From the NCBI RefSeq assembly GCF_009905375.1, contig NW_027417121.1, forward strand, positions 1 to 64,000: a DNA stretch of 64,000 bases, read 5' to 3'. Below, one piece after another: positions 1 through 10,956 of the stretch. Made by a program: the position numbers and the translations under genes. Positions within the stretch are counted from its first letter, which is position 1. Each line of letters opens with the position of its first letter. Source of the stretch: Apium graveolens. Its lineage: Eukaryota; Streptophyta; Magnoliopsida; Apiales; Apiaceae. The notes under the pieces were generated by a model. That model made no database searches. It had not been told where the DNA came from and saw only the letters and a list, made by a program, of their open reading frames with translations.

Positions 1-221
1 TCGGTGTCAGATAAATAGAGGCATATGAGCGCATAGACATGCAACCCGACGTAACCTATATGGAGCAACCAGGAAGGGTTATAGAGTGAAAAGGAACAAA
101 TGCTTAGGAGAAGAGTTATCAAACTAGTCATAGTTTGATAGTAGAACCACAATGTGGGAAAATTGCGTAAGAGTTAGAAAGTGCAATGCTAAGAGAGTAT
201 CCCTATTCATTTTCTATCTGA
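1..221 (+). pseudogene. 3' end of gypsy element A pol (integrase C-terminus)
   Basis: The reading frame ends in a pattern of the type VIKLV...NHNVGK...ELESAMLREYPYSF. This resembles the C-terminal tail after the integrase of Tekay/Del-type chromoviruses (W-x-E-x-x-MR-x-x-YP). In-frame stops are present, at the end of the VIKLVIV segment and before ELESAM, so the copy is dead. The final stop is near 219-221. The same sequence occurs inverted at 59340-59570 just inside element C's LTR, which confirms that this is the internal 3' end of the same family. The rest of the element lies left of the window. Confidence 0.75.
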
Positions 222-241
222 TTCCGGGACGGAATCCTTTT

Positions 242-254
242 AAGGAGAGGAGAC
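242..254 (+). other. Polypurine tract of gypsy element A
   Basis: A purine-rich run (aaggagaggagac) lies directly before the LTR. The mirrored copy in element C (59317-59329) has the same position relative to its LTR. It would prime plus-strand DNA synthesis. Confidence 0.7.
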
Positions 255-2308
255 TATAATAACCCCAATTTTTGGAAATTTTTGAAACCCTTATGAATAG
301 TGATTTTGCAGATTATGCTGAATATAAAAACTTTTCATTCCACACTATGTAGGGGTTCTGTTATTGATATTCTGAGATTTTATTAGTACTCTATATGGTA
401 TATAAGTGTATGTAAAGATCGTCAGAATCCAATTCCGAACACTTTGATTTTTTCCCGGAAATCCACTAGATACAAAAAGAATTGAGTATAAGGTAACTGG
501 ATAAAAAGGATTTAAATTAAAGGATTATAAGAGAGGATCATAAAAGGAATATAATGTATTGAGAAAGGTTAAGGAAACCCAAGTAATAAGATCCCGGGTA
601 TGATCCCCCAAACGAGAAACGAGAACGAAAGTTAAGCGAACCGTATAACAGATCATCGGTTATTAGGCAAACAATTAGGAGTTAATTAAGGAGGTTAGGG
701 ATGATGAGGTCATCCAACCAATAAGAAGAGGGCAAGTGAGGGAGGATGACATCACAAGGTGACATAAGCATGACAAGTGGGAAGGATTGGTTGGTTGATT
801 GTGAGCCACACATTTTTCACCATGGTAAAAATTTAATTTATTTCCAAGACAAAAGGAAGCAACCAACCAACAAATATCATAACACAAATACAAATTGAAA
901 GTTGACTTTCCCATTTCAAGAAGAAAGCTCTCGGCTAAAACAAACCCAGCAAATTTAAACTGCCATATCTCCTTTAATACTCACTCAAATATTGTGTTCT
1001 ATATCTCGTTGGAAAGGTATTGAGATGGCCTACAACTCTTGTTCACAAGTCTCGTCCAAATAATCATAGTAAGACCCTCATTTTTACAGTTCTTTAAATC
1101 GAACTTTTAGAAACTTTAAAGCCTAACTTTGTGTTCTTGATTTCTTTGGAAAGATCAAGCTTGTAGGAGGCTCCATAAGGCTTCCTAGTAAATTTCCACC
1201 CTCCAAGAAAGGTATAAATCTTCACACCCTTTAGTAATAAGTTTGAATGTTGAAGTTTGGAGATGGTTTGGATGGATGAGTAGTAATTTGAATGATAAGC
1301 ATGATTCGAGCTTAATTGTTAACTAGTTTAGTTGAATTTGGAGATGTTATAATATATGATTGGATTGAGATCCTTGAGCTTATTATGACTGAAATCAGTA
1401 GCATTGATGTGTATCTTGAGTTGTTGTTTATTGGTAGTTGGATCGATATGATTTGGAAAGGTAAAAATTTGGGAAATCGCGTAAACATAGTTGTCGTAAT
1501 GTCCGATATACTTTAGACTATTTTTGCTCTTAACATCAGGACCCTAGAACTCCCTTTTAGGTTTTGACCATTGCCATGATTAGATATTTCATGTTACGAG
1601 CTTCGTTTTGATATGTAGTTCGTTTGATTCCGATGTACGGTTTAGGAGAAACGACCGTTTTAAGTAACGACATTTTGCGAACGAACCATCACCCCTCGCC
1701 TTACTTTGAAACCTTGGTTAAGGACTTTAAATGACTAATTGGGATATGAAACAATTATGTTAAGTGGATCAGGCAGTTGGTAAGGTACTCGCGATAGAAT
1801 TGCCTTAAAACTCTTAATGGTTAATTTATTTAAAAATGGTGGAGCCGAGGGTACTCGAACGACTTAGGTGATTCGTTAAGCGTAGGAGTGACCATAAGCG
1901 AACGTTAGGGTTCAATTGGTTAAAGTCTAGTTTCTTAAGCGACCGGGGTTTAATTCCAACTTATGTTGTTGTTCATAGGTTATCGGACCCACTCTAAGCT
2001 TAAGTCTATCCGGGAGCACTCAGGCAAGTTTTCTACCCGTTATACTGTTGTTGTGATGTATATGTGTATATGCATTATCTTGTGATAAATGCATGATTGT
2101 TATTAGCAAATTCTTGCGATATATTGGAGCATGTGATATGGTATATATGCATGTCTGTTTCGTAATCTTGATATATCTGTTGGTTCAAATGCTTATTAGT
2201 TGCATAATACCTATGCTACAGATAAGTGGTAATTTACATATACCCTTAGAAAAGGGGACCCCAAGGTAAACATATTTCTAAACCGGGAGTCGATGTTCCC
2301 GGGTATAT

Positions 2309-2341
<33 letters not shown>

Positions 2342-2390
2342 GGATATAGTTTTCAAAACTATTGATCGAATAAGGTTTATTCGATAACTT

Positions 2391-2565
2391 TATTTTATTT
2401 AATGAATATTATTTGAATATTCATTCGAGGACTTATGACTCTGTTTATTCTATTTAATGATTATTAATTGGATATTCATTTAAGGATGTATGACTCCGTT
2501 TATTTTATTTAATGAATATTATTTATAATATTCATTCGAGGTATTATGACTCCGCTTATTATTTA
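2391..2565 (+). repeat. AT-rich tandem repeat inside LTR A
   Basis: About three imperfect copies of a ~65-75 bp unit, each with a tttatttaatgaatatt stretch, a gaatattcattcgagg stretch and a tatgactccg core. The C-family copy (57060-57190, inverted) has about two units and the 38488-44376 copy about one (42405-42470), so the array is length-variable. Confidence 0.7.
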
Positions 2566-3082
2566 ATAATATTCTTTATTTTATTAAAGAATAATGTTTC
2601 GATAATCAAACTTATTTTCGATTATTCAAATAAAGATTATACTTTCGTATAAGTATATCTTTGGTTATTTAATATCCATTTCAAGTATGAGTTTTAAAAC
2701 TTCTACTTCAATTATTTTTATAAAGATTATTCTCTATGGGAATATTATTTAAATAATAATATTCAGATATTTTCTAAATATATTGGGACTGATTTATTTT
2801 AATAAATCGGCAGTACTCCAAATATTCTTAAAAATGTTTTCGAGTCTTCAAAATGATTTTTAAAGTTAGAGTGGACCCCAAAACTCATTTTTATATTTAA
2901 GATCTTCCTTTCAAAGGGGATTTAAATACTCGCTCAAAACCTGGGGGATCCAGCTCTGTGGTGTATTTTACATTCGCAACGTGGTTGCTGTTTTGAGAAA
3001 ACAATTTGATTACTTGCCCAACGTTCGGGAAGTAAGTCCATCTAATTGAGTCGGCATAAGCGACAGGTCGGGGTACGGTCTA

Positions 3083-3150
3083 TCAAAGTGTAAGTGACTG
3101 GGTGGCAGTCCATCAACGTGTAAGAGGCCGGGTGGCGGTCCAGCACAAGG
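3083..3150 (+). repeat. ~31-bp tandem repeat in LTR A
   Basis: Two adjacent units share the pattern gtcyatcaa(a/c)gtgtaag...gggtggc(a/g). They belong to a block of ~200 bp also present inverted in element C (about 56440-56600) but absent from the LTR at 38488-44376. Confidence 0.6.
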
Positions 3151-4325
3151 TCCTTATGTGGCCAGGGTGATGACCGGTGGGGGATTCATCCATCTACTAG
3201 TAGAAAAGTGTACTTAATGGGTATCTTTGCCTGATCAGCAAGATATCGGGTTGATGCCAAAATTCTTTTCTTTCCAAATTCATTGGATATTACAACTCTG
3301 TTTATACTTTACATGACAGAGATTTTCAGGAAATGTATGAGATATATATATATATATATATGTATATGGATATATATATCAGGACTTAATGAAGTATCTC
3401 GTAACTTCATTATTTATAATGATACTTCAAAGATTGAATCTATTCGAGTCTTATCTTGTAGTCTCATCTGGGTGATGAACTTTGAAACTGATTATAACTT
3501 GAACGGTGGTAGTTCAAGTAGTATTCGGATATAAGTATATTGGAGTATCTTGTAACTTCATCTTTTAAACTTATATCTAGTAAATGATTATCTTATGCAT
3601 GACAAAGATTTTCAGAAAAACGTTGAGACAAGGTTAGATATATGAGATCACCTTACAACGATATTTTTATACAGTTATAAACTGGAACTCTGAGTATATT
3701 ATGCATGGAAGAGGACTTCCAAGATTTTGAAAAGTATATATACATATATACTGAATATTTTGCGACTTGGTCGCGTTAAGATATCAACTTGGTTCATTTC
3801 TTCTTGACCAAGACTTTCATGAGTACTATGAGAATGCTCATATATTGTAAATCACTATACATATTATTTTGGTGGGCTTGTTGCTCACCCTTGCTTTCTT
3901 CTTTCATCACACAACATCAGATAGACAAGATGAACAGGACCAAGCTCCCAATTTGCGAGCGGATAGGAAACATTCCGCAGTTTCCCATAGGCGTTGATGT
4001 CGCTGTAGCTGAGGTAGGAACTACCAATAGGCTAAGCTTTCAACTTTTGATGTACCAGATTATGTATATTTATGAATTGTAATAATGGCAAAGAAATGTA
4101 AATTTATTCAGAAACCTTTTTAAGGTGTATTGGCATATAATTGTGGAATAAAACGACTTGTGATTATTTTTGGATATTCATCTCTGAGACTATAACTTGT
4201 GGTGTGTGTGTTTATTGTGGGGTCACCGTACAGAGTAGTTGATTGTTTATTAAGATTGGGTGTTATTAAGGGAAATGGAACTCGTGACAACCCAGATCCC
4301 CGATCCCGGATTTGGGGGTGTTACA

Positions 4326-4441
4326 TATTCAGACGGTCTCAGCATGGGAACCCTGATAGTCTCATATCGACTATGGTTTTGAGTCTTTGGAGTTTCTTCA
4401 GTTTTAGCAGGCTTGGTTGGATTTTCAGCTTCTTCAGACAT
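4326..4441 (-). pseudogene. Copia element J gag N-terminus (cut by gypsy A)
   Basis: On the minus strand an ATG at 4441 starts MSEEAENPTKPAKTEETPKT and continues to ETIRVPMLRPSEY. This is a typical plant copia gag start, in which a short variable leader precedes the IRVPxLxxSEY motif. The frame is broken exactly at the end of the inserted gypsy LTR (4325). The remainder of gag and pol is expected to the left of the window. The PBS and 5' LTR lie immediately upstream in the minus-strand sense. Confidence 0.75.
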
Positions 4442-4481
4442 GATTGTTTTGGATCTTTACTGTATGTGTGTTAATAGATAG

Positions 4482-4493
4482 GCTCTGATACCA
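4482..4493 (-). other. Primer-binding site of copia J (tRNA-Met)
   Basis: The minus strand reads TGGTATCAGAGC, the standard complement of the plant initiator tRNA-Met 3' end. It lies two bases inside the LTR end (4496), marking that LTR as the 5' LTR of a minus-strand element. Confidence 0.9.
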
Positions 4494-4495
4494 CT

Positions 4496-5075
4496 TGTTA
4501 GGTCACACAACACTGTAGAAGGGGGTTGAATACAGTGTAGTATACAATCAAATCGATTTAAAGCACAAGTAACAGAAAACAGATGTATTCAATATAACAA
4601 ACTCTGTTACAATGGAACTGTTCTCTCTTAGTGATGAACAAATATCACGAGAGCTGCTAGGTTACAATTATATGATCTTCTCTATGATCGTAACTCTTAT
4701 AGAGTAAACCTATGTCTGTGTTTATATAGACACACAGTTACAAGATAACTTCTAGTTGATATGGAATATAATTCTGTCTCCTAAAATACATCAACCAGAT
4801 TTCTTATAATTCTTCTAGTCCTCGAACTCTTTCCGTGCATATCTTCTTCTTGTATTAGTCTCGATCTTCTTTCCTGTAAATCAGCTTCCTTCTTTAACTG
4901 TAAGTCCTCCAGTACTTAAGTTGTGATATCCATCTTCTGATATTAACTTCTGATATCCTTAAGTTCTGACTTCCAGTAAGTTATGATTCCAGTAAGAACT
5001 GATATTTCTTGTTAGTTAAGATCTGAGAACTAAACATAAAACATATTAGACATGACATCTCAAATATATTCAACA
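4496..5075 (-). repeat. 5' LTR of copia element J (580 bp)
   Basis: On the plus strand it starts TGTTAGGTCACACAACACTG and ends ...ATATTCAACA. It is the inverted counterpart of the LTR at 14950-15521, so J and B are of the same family. The PBS is adjacent at 4482-4493. The right flank (aagat, 5076-5080) is the candidate 5-bp target duplication; its partner lies outside the window. J is inserted into B's gag. Confidence 0.85.
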
Positions 5076-5795
5076 AAGATTAACATCTGAAAGTCTTTCT
5101 CTTAAAAACAGAAATGACTATTTACAAAAGGAGTTAGTTTTTCTTCATCAAACTAAGAAAGAAAGAGATGAGGCTTTGTATGTTAGAGATGAAGTGCTAA
5201 AATTGAATGAATCTCTAGAAACTAATTTAGAAAAGGAAAGAGAGATAATTAGAACTTGCACTAACTCTGGCAGAACAACTCAGAATTTACTAAGTAGTGG
5301 AAACTGGAAAGAGGGCTTAGGTTATGGAGATGATAAAAGTGAGAAAGGAACTGTGCAAATTGAGCCAATTGTTGTTAAACAGACTGCTAAGCCAAAGATA
5401 AATCCTATTAAATTTGTAGCAAAACGGTTATGTCTGATTCTGAAAAGATGAAAAATTCTAAGACAAAAGTAAAAGAAAAGTCAACTTCTGACAAATTAAA
5501 ACAGGATAAACCAGCTGAAGTAAACATAGGCTTAAAGACAAAGAAGCAGCTTCAGCATAAGGTGAAAGAGGTTAAAAATGTGAAAAAGGTAAAGGAAGCT
5601 AGGAAAAATAGGAATGAAAAGGAAGGTGTAAATCAGAGCAATAATTATATGCATGTTCCTAATGCTCCTAGAAAGAAATGTTATAACTGTGGAAACTCTA
5701 ACCATCTTTCTTCTTTTTGCAGGAAAAATAAAGATATAAACTCTTTACCTCCTAAATCAGGAGTTAAGAGTCAGTCTGTTAGGTTTAAACCATAA
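5076..5795 (+). pseudogene. Copia element B gag, 5'-truncated, zinc-knuckle C-terminus
   Basis: The frame starts at the J LTR boundary, inside a lysine/glutamate-rich coiled-coil-like part of gag. It then shows the conserved stretch NSGRTTQNLLS...NWKEGLGY. A frameshift near 5425-5440 moves it to the next frame, where a very lysine-rich linker leads to a CCHC knuckle (CYNCGNSNHLSSFC, C at 5679). A second knuckle-like motif, CFHCGSLWHSIYTC, follows at about 5801-5842 after an in-frame TAA at 5793-5795. Gag packages the element RNA in the virus-like particle. Its N-terminal half was separated by the insertion of J and lies left of the window. Confidence 0.8.
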
Positions 5796-8700
5796 AATCC
5801 TTGTTTTCATTGTGGTAGTTTATGGCATTCAATTTATACTTGTAAGGAATATCATAGTTTGTACTATGATTATTATCAAATAAAACCTTCTTTGAAGAAA
5901 GTTAGTGTAATTCTTTCTAGTGTAAATTCTGATGCAAAGTCTGATATAAAGTCTGATAAACAGCATGTTAGCATAAACTCTAAAATTAAATCCGCTGCAA
6001 ATGCTAACAAACTTAAAAAGGCAAAAGAATCCAAGCAAGTCTGGGTCATTAAAACTAACCAATAGTGGTCTTTTTGATTGCAGGGCAACAGGAAAAATAT
6101 CATAGTTCTGGACAGTGGATGTTCAGGACATATGACTGGAAATAAAGCCCTGCTATCATACTTTGTGGAGAAAGCTGGCCCAGGAGTTTCTTATGGAGAT
6201 GGCAACATGGGAAAAACTCTGGGATATGGCAATATCAATCTTGGGAATGTCATCATTGAAACAGTAGCTCTTGTCTCAGGACTTAGACACAATCTGCTAA
6301 GTGTGAGTCAAATCCGTGAGAGAGGTTATCATGTGGATTTCTTTGAAGAACACTGTGAAGTTGTAAGTAATTCTACAGGCAAAGTGTTTCCGAAAGGTTA
6401 CATACATGGTAACATATATGAAGCCAGACTTTCAACAAACTCTGATGGTTCTGCAATTTGTTTGTTGAGTAGAGCATCAATTGAAGAAAGATGGAATTGG
6501 CACAAGACATTCTCTCATTTAAATTTCAACAACATAAATGAGCTAGTAAAGAAAGATCTTGTGAGAGGACTTCCAAAATCAGTATTTGCTCCTGATGGCC
6601 TTTGTAATTCATGTCAAAAGGAAAAACAAAGAAAATCTTCATTCAAGAGCAAAACTGAATCCTCAATTCTTGAGCCTTATCACCTATTGCATGTTGATCT
6701 ATTTGGTCCAGTCAATGTCATGTCTATTGCAAAGAAGAAATATGCTATGGTTATAGTGGATGAGTTCATAAGATACACTTGGGTGTATTACTGGTATAAG
6801 AAGAATGAAACTACATATACTCTAACTGATCATGTCAGACAGCTGGATAAATTGGTCAAAGATTTTGTTAAAATAATAAGAAGTGGTAATGGCACTGAGT
6901 TCAAGAGATCAATCATTAAAGAGTTCTGCAAACAGCATGGAATAAAACAGGAATTTTCTGCACCTGGAACTCCACAACAAAATGGAGTTGTAGAAAGAAA
7001 GAACAGGACTCTCATTGAAGCTGCATGAACTATGCTTGATGAAGCAAAGCTGCCAACCTACTTTTGGGCTGAAGCTGTGCAGACTGCTAGTTTTACACAA
7101 AATGCTACACTTATAAACAAGCATGGAAAAACACCATATGAGATGGTGAAGAAAAAGAAGCCAAATCTGAAATATTTTCATGTATTTGGATGTAAGTGTT
7201 TTGTTCTTAAGACTCATCCTGAACAGCTGTCAAAATTTGATCTAAAAGTTGATGAAGGAATTTTTGTTGGATATCCACTTTCCACAAAAGCCTTCAGAGT
7301 CTATAATTTAAGAACAAGGGTTGTCATGGAATCTATTAATGTATATTTTGATGATAAAAAGATTACTGGACTTGAAGATTTCAATGATCATGATCAGCTG
7401 AGATTTGAAAATGAAGATTTAAATTCTGATTCTGTAAATTCTGATGGCTTAAATCCTTATCCTGAAGTTCTGACGGGTTAAATTCTGATGTCATTGAAAC
7501 TGTGGTAACTACTACAAGGGAAAATACACCTGTCCAGGGGGAGCAAGCTGAAGATCCTACCACAACTCAAGACTCTCAAGAAGCATCAGAACCTGTCACT
7601 GGCTCTTCAAGTTCTGATTCATTAAGTTCTTATGAGCCAAATTTTGATAATTCTGGAAATTCTGATTCTTCAAATCCTGAAGGATTTAACTCAAATTCTA
7701 AAGTCTCAGAGAGCATAACTACAGGGGGAGCATCAGAAAATGTTGATGGAGATAACATGGATCCTGGGGGAGGATCCATTTCTAGTAAACAACTTCCATC
7801 TGCAAGGAAGTGGACTAAAGCACATACACCTGACTTCATAATTGGAGATCCTGAAGCAGGTGTCAGAACTAGAACTGCAACATCCAATGAATGTCTCTAT
7901 CATTCCTTTCTATCTCAGACTGAACCAAAGAAAGTGGAAGAAGCTCTTCAAGATGCTGATTGGGTGCAAGCAATGCAGGATGAGTTAAATGAATTTGAAA
8001 GAAATAAAGTCTGGACCCTAGTGCCAAGACCAAAGAACAAATCCATCATTGGCAAGAAATGGGTGTTCAGAAACAAAACTGACAGTGATGGCATAATTAA
8101 AAGAAACAAAGCAAGGCTGGTTGCTAAAGGTTACTCTCAATAGGAGGGTATTAATTATGATGAAACATTTGCACCAGTTTCTATATTAGAAGCCATAAGA
8201 ATATTTTTGGCTTATGCTGCTCACAAGAAGTTTAAAGTCTTTCAAATGGATGTGAAAAGTGCTTTTCTCAATGGAGAACCGGAAGAAGAGGTATATGTTA
8301 AACAACCTCCAGGATTTGTAGATCCAAAATTTCCTAATCATGTCTACAGACTTGATAAAGCACTTTACGGCCTTAAGCAAACTTCAAGAGCATTGTATGA
8401 GACTTTAGCTCAATTTCTTCTAGAAGTGGATTTAACAGAGGCACAATTGATAAAACACTGTTCTACCTCAACCATGGAAAGGACTTACTTTTGGTACAGA
8501 TATATGTTGATGATATCATCTTTAGTTCTACAAATGCCAAACTCTGTGAAAGGTTTGCAAAGCTAATGCAGTTAAGATATCAAATAAGTATGATGGGAGA
8601 ACTTAGCTATTTTTTGGGACTTCAAGTCAAGCAAAATGAAGAAGGTACTTTCATAAACCAATCCAAGTACACCAGAAATTTACTCAAGAAATTTGGAATG

Positions 8701-9450
8701 CAAGACAGTTCAACTGCATCCACTCCCATGGCCACTGCAACCAAGTTAGATAAAGATACTCGAGCATCAGTAGATATTACTGACTACAGATGTATGATTG
8801 GCTGTTTAACTGCAAGTAGACCTGATATCATGTATGCTACCTGTCTTTGTGCAAGATTTCAGGTTGATCCAAGAAAACCTCATCTAATAGCTGTGAAAAG
8901 AATTTTCAAGTATCTCAAGGGTACAGCTGATCTAGGATTGTGGTATCCTAGAGAATCATATTTTAAGCTAATAGGTTACTCAGATGCAGATTTTGCAGGA
9001 TGCAAAATAGACAGGAAAAGCACTAGTGGAAGCTGCCAATTTCTTAGAGGCAGATTGGTTTCTTGGTTTAGTACGAAACAGAAATCAATTTCCACATCAA
9101 CTACAGAAGCGGAATATATTGCTACAGGAATATGTTATGCACAGATTCTTTGGAAGAAGAATCAGTTACTGGACTATGGGTTAGAATTTTCTAAAATACC
9201 CATTTACTATGATAATCAAAGTGATATTGCTATGACAGGTACTCTAGTTCAACACTCAATGATAAAGCACATCAGCATTAGGTACCATTTCATAAGGGAA
9301 CATGTGATGGAAGGTATAGTGGAATTGCATTTTGTTCCAACAGATCAACAACTAGCAAATATCTTCACCAAACCACTATTTGAAGCTACTTTTACAAGAC
9401 TGGTAAATGAACTTGGAATGGTTTCAGGTTCTTTCTCAAAATCTGCTTAG
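5796..9450 (+). pseudogene. Copia element B pol: protease, integrase, RT, RNase H
   Basis: The domain order PR-INT-RT-RH is diagnostic of Ty1/copia. The protease motif LDSGCSGHMTGN lies at about 6108-6145. The integrase has an HHCC zinc module (WHKTFSHLNF...CNSCQ) and core motifs HVDLFGPV, IVDEF and GVVERKNR. The catalytic Asp expected in the SDNGTEF motif is Gly here (GGT at 6885-6887). RT shows [18 protein letters not shown] and YVDDIIFSS. RNase H shows GYSDADFAG, STTEAEYIA and the tail ANIFTKPL. Breaks: stops at 6063-6065, 7026-7028 (CGA to TGA in AARTMLDE context) and 8141-8143, and frameshifts near 7480 and 8430. The segment after MIGCL lacks a few residues usually found there. About 7400-7800 encodes a Ser/Asn/Asp-rich linker with NSD repeats. 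Confidence 0.92.
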
Positions 9451-10780
9451 TTTTTGTTCTCATGCATCATACTTTATAATCAGTGTTTACATATTATCTA
9501 ATCTCTATGTAATCTGTGCTTAAACTGTAATATATTAAATACTGATTGTTATCTGATGTGATTCTATATACTCTGATAGTGTTTTGAATGTTCTGTGGCT
9601 ATTCATTCCAATGAGGATTACCGTGCTAGATGCTGACCAAGTAGTCTTTAACATACTAGAAATTCTATGTTTGAATTAGTTGTTTATGTGGAAATTCATT
9701 AACACAAGCAAATTCGGATTTTGAGCTTAGTCAAATTTACTTTGTGTATCTTATTACTAAGTCACAAACTAGATTTTTGCTTCTTATCTGTCAAATTCTG
9801 ATGTCAGTGAATCTTAAGGATGAACTACATGCTTGATAAGTCTCACTTATCTGAAGAAAAGAAAAGAAAAGAAATTGAAGTCAGGTACTCCTTTGAGATC
9901 TAGAGTAAATATGTGAAAGGGAAGACCCAAGTGCATTCCTGGTATTAAGTTATATGCATTAAAAAAGCAAATAAATTTTTCTTGGTGACTTTTCACATTC
10001 TCTGATTACTGGAGAAATACATTGATAATAGCATAAATTCTGATAGCAGTTGTGACTCACTTACACTGAGAAGATACTGTAAAAAGAATGTCAAAAGATG
10101 CATAAAATGAGCACAAACAGTTGAGGTGGATTCTTGCATAAATTTATTCTGTAGTAGACTTCAAAATTGAAGACAGATTTTAAGCATTTTTCTTAGTTAT
10201 GCCTTATTTCTAAGATATACTGAAGTTTATCAGACTTCAGTCTTTATCTGATCATTTTCAAATGCACACACTCTCACTCCATGTGAATGATGAAAATTAC
10301 TGTGGTGATTAAGTTGTTTTTGACAAACAGTTAAGTATTATTTGCATCAATTCTGAGGACTAGTTCTGATGGAAGTTCTGATGATTAAACACTGAAGAAA
10401 CAAGTTAGTATTTGTATGAAAAATCACAGAAACAGACAGTCACTTTTTGAGTACAGAACCTATATTCTGATGACCAATAAATTCTGATAATAGTCAAGTT
10501 CTGATGCAAATCCTGATGGAAACTCTGATGCTTACGTGGCATTATTTATTTACTTGACTTATTTATGGTTTTACGGTAACGGTCATATTTTATCAGAAAA
10601 TAATTAAGTGAGATAAAAATAGTCACAATCATTTGGTTAGTGGGAAACGTGTTTGCCTTGACAACTGCATGTGCATAATAATTATTGTTTATTTCTCGTG
10701 CCCACTAACTACTGCTTTAACTATTTACTGGCCGACAGCTGTAAAGTGTCTGTTTTACTTCCAAAAAGAGTTGTTGAGTG
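9451..10780 (+). other. Spacer between pol and accessory ORF of copia B
   Basis: There is no convincing coding frame. The spacer is AT-rich and peppered with the short motif ttctgat, for example near 9795, 10036, 10365-10385, 10460-10525. An agaaa short tandem lies at about 9855-9875. A spacer of this size between pol and a downstream ORF is seen in env-like-ORF copia elements. Confidence 0.6.
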
Positions 10781-10956
10781 GAGAGAGTATATATTTGGGA
10801 GTTAAAAGATTTTACATCCTTTTACCTACTTTCTAATTCTTTTTTTATCCCTATTATTCTCTCTCTCTTTCTAATATTCTCTGAAGCTCTATTTTTCACA
10901 GGCATTTTATCAAACACTTTGCAAACACACATTTTCTCACTTATTTCTCGACAGAA
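10781..10956 (+). promoter_or_regulatory. Candidate leader of accessory ORF: TATA-like box, CT-rich tract, splice acceptor
   Basis: A TATA-like stretch (tatatattt, 10788-10796) is followed by a pyrimidine-rich leader with a ctctctcttt run (10861-10870). A 3' splice-site-like sequence, atttttcacag, ends at 10901. The accessory ORF ATG follows 56 bases later at 10957 in an AAATGGC context. Either an internal promoter or splicing from the 5' leader could give a subgenomic mRNA. Both readings are inference from sequence only. Confidence 0.45.

Larger units (their letters stand above)
255..4325 (+). repeat. 3' LTR of gypsy element A (about 4.07 kb)
   Basis: It begins TATAATAACCCC, where the two other copies have TGTAAT, so the first G has mutated to A. 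It ends GGGGGTGTTACA. The same LTR occurs at 38488-44376 (plus) and 55307-59316 (minus). A length near 4 kb and this terminal sequence fit Tekay/Del-type chromoviruses. It is the 3' LTR because polypurine tract and pol end lie immediately upstream. Downstream it abuts the gag of copia J, so element A inserted into J. It contains AT-rich microsatellites at about 2308-2342 and 3343-3375, two tandem-repeat blocks (separate entries) and a short sense ORF near its 3' end (3789-4082) also seen in the other copies. Confidence 0.85.

Noticed and set aside
2040..2240. Possible CRISPR-like or tRNA-like repeats in LTR A
   Set aside because: Only similarity to other LTR copies is seen; no regular spacers and no cloverleaf.
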